A stretch of DNA of 58,527 nt from Verrucomicrobiia bacterium (GTDB lineage Bacteria; Verrucomicrobiota; Verrucomicrobiia; Verrucomicrobiales; Akkermansiaceae), in assembly GCA_947462875.1 (NCBI GenBank), contig CANHQJ010000024.1:1-58527 (forward strand), written 5' to 3'. Shown here in pieces: positions 53,280 to 58,527 of the stretch; positions within the stretch are counted from its first letter, which is position 1, and every line of letters starts with the position of its first letter. Made by a program: the position numbers and the translations under genes. The notes under the pieces are model-generated. The model did no database searches. It worked only from the letters and a program-made list of their open reading frames with translations, and was not told where the DNA came from.

Positions 53280-54284
53280 TCAAAGCACCGTTCCTTCCAG
53301 AAAATCCGCGCCCGCCATCGAACGGCTCAGATTTTCCGTCGTCACCCGCGCGATCTCATGCAGGGCCTCATTCGTGAGAAACGCCTGATGCGAGGTCACC
53401 AGCACGTTCGGAAAGGAAAGCAGGCGGCTCAGTTCGTCATCGCCCGGCAAGCCCATGGCGGAGTGGTCTTCAAAAAAGATCCCCTCCTCCTCTTCATACA
53501 CATCCAGCGCCACACCACCCAGATGCAGACTCTTGAGCGCTTGGATCAGCGCGCTGGTATCCACGAGTTTCCCGCGACTCGTATTCACCAGATAGGCCCC
53601 TTGTTTCATCAGGGAAAATGTCCGCTCATCGATCAAGTGATAGGTTTGCGGCGTCAAGGGCAGATGCAGGCTGAGGATGTCCGCCTGCGGCAAAATCGCA
53701 TCCAGTTCGAGATAGCGCACCTGATGGGCCAGCGCCCAATCCTGCTGCGGAAACGGATCATGCGCCAGCACCTCGCAGCCGAAGCCACGGAAAATCTCCG
53801 CCGTGCAGCGCCCGATTTTCCCCGTGCCGATGACACCCACGGTCTTGCCATACAGATCAAAGCCCACCAACCCGGCGAGAGAAAAATTGAATTCCCGCAC
53901 CCGATTGTACGCGCGATGAATTTTCCGGTTCAGCGTCAAGAGCAAGGCCAAAGTGTGCTCCGCCACCGCATGCGGCGAGTAGGCTGGCACGCGCGTCACC
54001 GCCATTCCCAGTTCCCGCGCCGCCACCAGATCCACCTGATTGAAGCCCGCGCAACGCAGGGCCACGTGCTTCACGCCCACCGCCGCCAACTTGTTCAGAC
54101 ATGCGCGATCCAGCTTGTCATTCACAAACACGCACACCGCGTGGCTGCCCGCCGCCGTCGCTGCCGTTTCGGTGCTCAGGCGGAAGTCATGGAAGCGGAA
54201 CTCCCATCCCACCGCCGCCTCCGCGGCCTGCATCACTTCGCGGTCGTACGGTTTCGTATCGTAAAAAGAAACGACTTTCATCAC
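53280..54284 (-). CDS. ldhA: D-lactate dehydrogenase-type 2-hydroxyacid dehydrogenase
   Basis: 334 residues. NAD(H)-dependent reduction of pyruvate to D-lactate is the likely reaction. The nucleotide-binding motif is GVIGTGKIG (150-158). Catalytic residues are R236 (NTSRGKLV), E263-265 region (DVYEEEEG) and H298 (TSHQAF). VALRCAGFNQVDL and YSPHAVAEHTLAL are typical of the LdhA branch. It probably precedes the P-type ATPase in one transcript. A second ATG three bases on is equally possible. Confidence 0.92.
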   Translation of the reverse strand: MMKVVSFYDTKPYDREVMQAAEAAVGWEFRFHDFRLSTETAATAAGSHAVCVFVNDKLDRACLNKLAAVGVKHVALRCAGFNQVDLVAARELGMAVTRVPAYSPHAVAEHTLALLLTLNRKIHRAYNRVREFNFSLAGLVGFDLYGKTVGVIGTGKIGRCTAEIFRGFGCEVLAHDPFPQQDWALAHQVRYLELDAILPQADILSLHLPLTPQTYHLIDERTFSLMKQGAYLVNTSRGKLVDTSALIQALKSLHLGGVALDVYEEEEGIFFEDHSAMGLPGDDELSRLLSFPNVLVTSHQAFLTNEALHEIARVTTENLSRSMAGADFLEGTVL

Positions 54285-54400
54285 ATCCGCATCCTACATG
54301 CTTATCTCCGATCTTGCACCCGTTTAGTAAGATCGGCGGCAAAAAACAAAAAATCCGCTTATTCTTTATTGTGCCTAGGCGATGGCATCAGAGCCGGATA

Positions 54401-55510
54401 TCAAGGGGGCGGCACCGCGGTGAAGGTCGCGCCTTTCCACTCTGCCAGGATTTTCAGGTAGAGATAAGGATCCGGCCATGACGACGACGGCTCGACGACT
54501 GTGGACTCGGGCCACTCGTTCCAACTCGTGACCATGATGCCATCAGCCCCCGCATCCGTGGCGGCGCGGAGGAAGTCGCGCAGGGTCTGCCCATCGCGGC
54601 GCGGCATCACGTAGGGGTCGTCGCGGAAGTACGAGTTGTCATGTCCCGGATGGACCGGCAGCACCATTTTTTTGCCCGCATCGTGAGCAAGCTTGGTCAG
54701 GTAGCGGTACTTGCCCACGAGCGCATCGTAGTCGTGAGCGCGGAAATTCGAGAACGTGCTGTAGAACGCGAAGCTGTCCACGCCCGGAGTCGCCAGCCAC
54801 TCAGCGGGGATGCGTTTTTCGCGATCGGTATCGCCGGAGTTTGCCGCCTTCGCATCATGGGCGATCTTGTCCACGATCCAGTATATCGGCCCCACCTCGT
54901 TCTCCACGTGTTTTTTCAAGAGGGGAAACTGCGCTGCCGTGAGGCCGGGCGCGGAAGCCACCTGATAGAGATAGACCACCGGCTTCCCCTCGATGCGCAG
55001 ATAGGCGGGATGATCCTTGTAGCGCTTCAGGCCGCGTGTCAGCATCGCCTGATAGTCCTCGAACTTCTGATGAAACTGTGCCCGCTCATCGAGCAGGGCG
55101 AACTTGAATCCGTGTTTTCCCGCCGCCGCCACAATCCCGCGGTCCACGTTCTGATCGAGCGCGTTGTGCGTGTCCCACCAATCCACGAGAAAGGCATCGA
55201 TCCCCGCCGCTTTCGCCAGTTGCACATGCCATTCGGCGATCTTCGCATCGGCACTGTCGTAGAGCCCGACAAGCGGACGGAAGGCGCTGTTCGGCGGCGG
55301 TTCACCGGGCTTCTGCGCCTTTTTCGCCAGCGCGTTGGTATCGGACGAGGGATACGTCCAGTGCAGAAACGGACGCGTGGCATGCCGGCCGTCGTGATAC
55401 CAGCAATAGTAATTCGCGAGAAGCAAAGGGCGCTTTTGCGGCGGCTCCGCGGCAAAAACTCCCGCGCAGAGGATCAGCAGCACGGCCTTCACGAGAAATG
55501 CGGACTTCAT
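54401..55510 (-). CDS. GH99-like/GH71-like secreted glycoside hydrolase
   Basis: 369 residues from ATG 55510, giving a signal peptide ending at VFAAE. The ANYYCWYHDGRH, WHVQLAKAAGIDAFLVDWW, GKPVVYLYQ and GIMVTSWNEWPESTVVEP segments match glycosyltransferase WbsX/GH99-like proteins, which have a TIM barrel. Catalytic acids cannot be assigned by eye. It is divergent from the GH16-SGNH gene, so the pair may be a small polysaccharide-use locus. Confidence 0.8.
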   Translation of the reverse strand: MKSAFLVKAVLLILCAGVFAAEPPQKRPLLLANYYCWYHDGRHATRPFLHWTYPSSDTNALAKKAQKPGEPPPNSAFRPLVGLYDSADAKIAEWHVQLAKAAGIDAFLVDWWDTHNALDQNVDRGIVAAAGKHGFKFALLDERAQFHQKFEDYQAMLTRGLKRYKDHPAYLRIEGKPVVYLYQVASAPGLTAAQFPLLKKHVENEVGPIYWIVDKIAHDAKAANSGDTDREKRIPAEWLATPGVDSFAFYSTFSNFRAHDYDALVGKYRYLTKLAHDAGKKMVLPVHPGHDNSYFRDDPYVMPRRDGQTLRDFLRAATDAGADGIMVTSWNEWPESTVVEPSSSWPDPYLYLKILAEWKGATFTAVPPP

Positions 55511-55763
55511 GATGACAGGAATGGAAAGAATGGCGGACGGAAATAAATCCGTTAGATCATGCGAGGCTGGGTGACGAATCACGAAGCGTTGATCCTACCA
55601 GCATCATACCGTAACCGCAATCGCGGCCTTTCACCGGGGATCACTCAGAAGAATCGCGATGAGCGCACGGCCTGCCGGAGCGGCGATCATTTTTCCATCA
55701 TACGCGATCCGGTGTTGATGCGCGCCGGTGGAGTGATAGTGTTCCTTTCGACCACACAACTCC

Positions 55764-57707
55764 ATGAAACCCATCTTCCTCACGACATGCGCCCTCGTCA
55801 TCGCCAGCCACCTCATGGCCATGGCCGATGAAAGCACATCACCCCAGCTCCCCCCCTTGCCCGCCGGACAGGAATGGCGCATGGTGTGGAATGACGAATT
55901 CGATGGCAAGGAGCTCGATCTGACGAAGTGGACGCCTCAGGGCGACAGCGTGCGCAAGGGCGGCATGTGGCTGAAAAAATGCTCGGTGCCCGATGGAAAA
56001 GGAAATTTGCAATTGCTCGCCACCAAAGAAGCCGATGGCACCTACGGCACGGGCTGTGTGAACTCGAAGGGCAAGTTCGAGCACAAACACGGCCTGTGGG
56101 TCGCGCGCATGCAGATGCCGAAACAACCGGGTTTTTGGTCGGCATTCTGGCTGATGGGCAGCGGGGTCGGAAAAGTCGGCAATGAGGGCATGGACGGCAC
56201 GGAGATCGACGTCATCGAGTATCCGAAACGCACGGGCGAGCTCAACATGGCGGTGCATTGGGACGGCTATGGCAAGGAGCACCAGGTGCGCGGCACACGG
56301 CACTTCGACAAGTCCTTCACCGAGGGCTTCCACACCTATGCCGTGCACTGGAACGAAAAGGAATACGTATTCTACTACGATGGCAAAGAAGTCTGGCGCA
56401 CCAGCGAAGGCATGATCTCGCGCGTGCCGCAGTACATCATTTTGTCCAATGAAGTCGGCAGCTGGGCCGGCGATATCAAGGAAGCGAAACTGCCGGACCA
56501 ATGCCTCATCGACTACGTCCGCGTCTATGACCTCGAAGGCGCACCACCGATCGCGGAGAAACCCAAACCCGCCACCAACGACCCGCTCATCGCCGAGGAG
56601 CTACGCATACGCGATGGCTTGCCCAATCTGTTCGCCAAACTCAAAGCGGGCGGCCCCGTGCGCATCGCCTACCTCGGCGGCAGCATCACCGCTGCGGAAG
56701 GCTGGCGCGTGAAGACCACCGCTTGGTTCAAGACACAATACCCGCAAGCCGAGATCATCGAGATCAACGCCGCCATCTCCGGCACGGGTTCGGACTACGG
56801 AGCCTGTCGCATCGCGGCGGATGTGTTGGAGAAAAAGCCCGACCTGGTTTTCATGGAACATCGCGTCAATGGCGGCGGCGGCTTTGAAGCGAAGTCGGTG
56901 GAAGGCATCGTGCGCCAGATCCGCAAGGCCAACCCGCAGACCGACATCTGCCTGATCTACACCATCAATGAAGGCATGCTCAAGGACCTGCAAGCCGGCA
57001 AGTCCCCGCGTTTCAGCAGCATCATGGAAACCATCGCCAACGCCTACGGCATTCCCTCCATCGATCTCGGCATCGAAATCGCCAAACGCGAAAAAGAAAA
57101 AACACTGATCTTCAAAGCCAAGGGCTGGCAAAACGGCAACCTCGTTTTTTCCGAAGACGGCACCCATCCGATCGAAGCCGGCCACGCCATCTACCGCGAT
57201 ACCGTCGTGCGCTCGATGTTTGCGATGATGCCAAACGATCAAGCCAAAGCCCACGCCCTGCCATCACCGCTGGAACCGCAGTGCTGGGAAAACGCCACCA
57301 CCGTCCCCATCCGGAAAGCCACCCTTAGCGCCGGATGGAAACCCATCGATGGGGAAAAGGATGCCATCTACGGCAAGAACTCCGGCCGCACCCACCAGAT
57401 GCTGCGCGGCGGCGTGAAATGCGATCAAGCCGGCGAAACCATCACCGTCACCTGGAACGGCACCACCCTCGGCCTCAGCGACATCCCGCAAGGCGACGGC
57501 ATGGAGCTGGAAATCACCATCGACCAACAGCCTCCCATCACCGTCAAACGGCCACAAACCGACAAAAAACAACCCTACTCCCGCTTCTTCTACCTTCCCG
57601 AACAAAAGCCCGGCAAACACACCGCCGTGATCAGAATCAAAACCCTGCCCAAAGGCACCAGCTACTACGCCGGGCAGATCTTGGTCGTCGGCGAGGTCAC
57701 ACCCTAG
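55764..57707 (+). CDS. GH16 glycoside hydrolase fused to SGNH esterase
   Basis: 647 residues, signal peptide ending near AMA. Residues about 35-270 are GH16: WNDEFDGKELDLTKW, GFWSAFWLMGSG and the catalytic motif EIDVIEY (E147, D149, E152). From about 285 an SGNH hydrolase follows: LGGSITAAEGW (Ser about 307), AAISGTGSDYG, FMEHRVNGGGG and EDGTHPIEAGH (D465, H468). A C-terminal beta domain (to 647) may bind sugars. The likely role is cutting and deacylating an acetylated beta-glucan or galactan, which is inference. All catalytic residues appear intact. Confidence 0.9.
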   Translation: MKPIFLTTCALVIASHLMAMADESTSPQLPPLPAGQEWRMVWNDEFDGKELDLTKWTPQGDSVRKGGMWLKKCSVPDGKGNLQLLATKEADGTYGTGCVNSKGKFEHKHGLWVARMQMPKQPGFWSAFWLMGSGVGKVGNEGMDGTEIDVIEYPKRTGELNMAVHWDGYGKEHQVRGTRHFDKSFTEGFHTYAVHWNEKEYVFYYDGKEVWRTSEGMISRVPQYIILSNEVGSWAGDIKEAKLPDQCLIDYVRVYDLEGAPPIAEKPKPATNDPLIAEELRIRDGLPNLFAKLKAGGPVRIAYLGGSITAAEGWRVKTTAWFKTQYPQAEIIEINAAISGTGSDYGACRIAADVLEKKPDLVFMEHRVNGGGGFEAKSVEGIVRQIRKANPQTDICLIYTINEGMLKDLQAGKSPRFSSIMETIANAYGIPSIDLGIEIAKREKEKTLIFKAKGWQNGNLVFSEDGTHPIEAGHAIYRDTVVRSMFAMMPNDQAKAHALPSPLEPQCWENATTVPIRKATLSAGWKPIDGEKDAIYGKNSGRTHQMLRGGVKCDQAGETITVTWNGTTLGLSDIPQGDGMELEITIDQQPPITVKRPQTDKKQPYSRFFYLPEQKPGKHTAVIRIKTLPKGTSYYAGQILVVGEVTP

Positions 57708-57763
57708 TTCTCCCACCTGCTAGCGCTGAGTAGGTGCATAACGTCCACTCACGGAGACAGGCG

Positions 57764-58389
57764 GCTTTGCCTTGATCCCAATTCCCGGCAGTGTTTAATG
57801 CGGCTGCTTCTTCTTCCCCTTCCCTTGCTTTGCCTTGATTCCAATTCCCGGCAGTGTTTAATGCCTCGGATGAAGCCCTGGACGCGCTGTGTGCTTTGCC
57901 TTGATTCCAATTCCCGGCAGTGTTTAATCGAATATACCGCCAAGACTGAACAATCTTTGCTTTGCCTTGATTCCAATTCCCGGCAGTGTTTAATCACTAC
58001 GTCCGCGCCGTCTGCGTCCACAATGCTTTGCCTTGATTCCAATTCCCGGCAGTGTTTAATCGTTACATCAAGCGAGCCATGCACCTGCGGGCTTTGCCTT
58101 GATTCCAATTCCCGGCAGTGTTTAATGAGGGGTGAGCAAGAGTGAATCACTATCACGCTTTGCCTTGATTCCAATTCCCGGCAGTGTTTAATGCGGTAAA
58201 TCCAATTCGCTGATGGTCTGCGCTTTGCCTTGATTCCAATTCCCGGCAGTGTTTAATGATTCGGATCAATGCAAGCATTTCCGGCTCGCTTTGCCTTGAT
58301 TCCAATTCCCGGCAGTGTTTAATTGCGCCGTCCTTCGTGATCAGGTGTGCGACGCTTTGCCTTGATTCCAATTCCCGGCAGTGTTTAAT
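57764..58389. CRISPR. CRISPR array: 10 repeats of 36 bases, 9 spacers (27, 30 and 29 bases)
   Basis: Repeats start at 57764, 57827, 57893, 57959, 58025, 58091, 58157, 58222, 58288 and 58354. Each begins GCTTTGCCTTGATTCC and ends CGGCAGTGTTTAAT. The first copy carries one change (GATCCC for GATTCC) and its spacer is 27 bases; seven spacers are 30 and one is 29 bases. The degenerate first copy suggests that the leader is on the right and transcription is on the minus strand. The 36/30 spacing is common for type II and also types V and VI; no cas gene lies in the window. The repetitive frames through it are not real genes. Confidence 0.98.
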
Positions 58390-58527
58390 TACTTGCCATC
58401 CTGTTGCCTCATAATTCGAGCACACCCAAAGGTTCCTGAATGATCGGGATCGTTGCCTCATAATTGAGACACCATAGCGGCTTTGTTTTTGGTGGTTGGT
58501 TTGGTTGCCCCTGCGGGCGCTTCGGAG
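58390..58527 (-). promoter_or_regulatory. Probable CRISPR leader region
   Basis: This flank carries a 14-base direct repeat GTTGCCTCATAATT at 58403-58416 and 58452-58465. It is on the side of the undamaged terminal repeat, as expected for a leader read on the minus strand. No gene is seen to the window end. Confidence 0.45.

Noticed and set aside
57708-57763. Leader on the left side of the CRISPR array
   Set aside because: The adjacent repeat is the one with a mutation and the shortest spacer, which usually marks the leader-distal end.
57749-58461. Long frames across 57749-58461 with a repeated peptide on both strands
   Set aside because: They are translations of the CRISPR repeats; periodic identity follows the 66-base repeat unit and there is no gene signature.
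58470-58500. Possible tracrRNA anti-repeat (GCGGCTTTGTTTTTGG) right of the CRISPR array
   Set aside because: Only about seven bases match the repeat start, too little for an anti-repeat duplex.

Overview
The window looks like a chromosomal segment of a GC-rich member of Verrucomicrobia (PVC superphylum). I infer this from gene content: paired DUF1592/DUF1552 and PSD1 (DUF1549/DUF1553)/DUF1501 genes, a PVC-type heme-binding CxxCH protein, several SGNH hydrolases, an SHD1-like lipoprotein and many secreted hypothetical proteins. No rRNA or tRNA gene was seen, so the taxonomy is inference.

Layout. 1-150: tail of an IS3-like element. 0.3-7.3 kb: tatA, an exo/endonuclease-phosphatase lipoprotein, an RlmI-like methyltransferase, a coupled VanZ/thioredoxin-like pair, a putative Na+/H+ antiporter and ribE. 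7.3-11.2 kb: a complete, tightly coupled arsenic operon (arsR-arsD-arsA-acr3-arsC) on the minus strand. 11.3-14.3 kb: an AddA/RecB-like helicase-nuclease. 14.3-16.7 kb: amidase, zinc-ribbon and SRPBCC genes. 16.8-19.7 kb: rpsP (with a UUCG-loop terminator), cysS and hemB. 20.7-24.3 kb: DUF1592 and DUF1552 pair. 24.3-31.2 kb: fRMsr, a lone OppD-type ATPase, a ZnuD-like TonB receptor, an SGNH hydrolase, fabV and a sigma-70 factor. 31.5-34.0 kb: comM, then dinD, then a second diverged copy of the comM 3' end. 34.1-36.4 kb: FAD reductase, HxlR regulator and DinB protein. 36.4-41.6 kb: two paralogous EF-hand loci with shared leaders and terminators, flanking a lower-GC insert with a large carbohydrate-enzyme-like gene and a broken sialate-esterase fragment. 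41.6-49.3 kb: SGNH hydrolase, DUF1501, PSD1, a 90-bp-arm inverted repeat and the three-domain PVC heme protein. 49.5-57.7 kb: a membrane protein, a P-type ATPase, D-lactate dehydrogenase, a GH99-like protein and a GH16-SGNH fusion. 57.76-58.39 kb: a CRISPR array (10 repeats of 36 nt, mostly 30-nt spacers) with no cas gene inside the window.

The observations most worth checking are the 946-bp offset duplication of the comM 3' end around dinD, the EF-hand paralog pair with a 4x8-nt repeat inside one signal peptide, the orphan CRISPR array with a type II-like 36/30 architecture, the GH16-SGNH fusion and the long inverted repeat at 46.1-46.3 kb. All family names come from motif recognition by eye; no database search was run.
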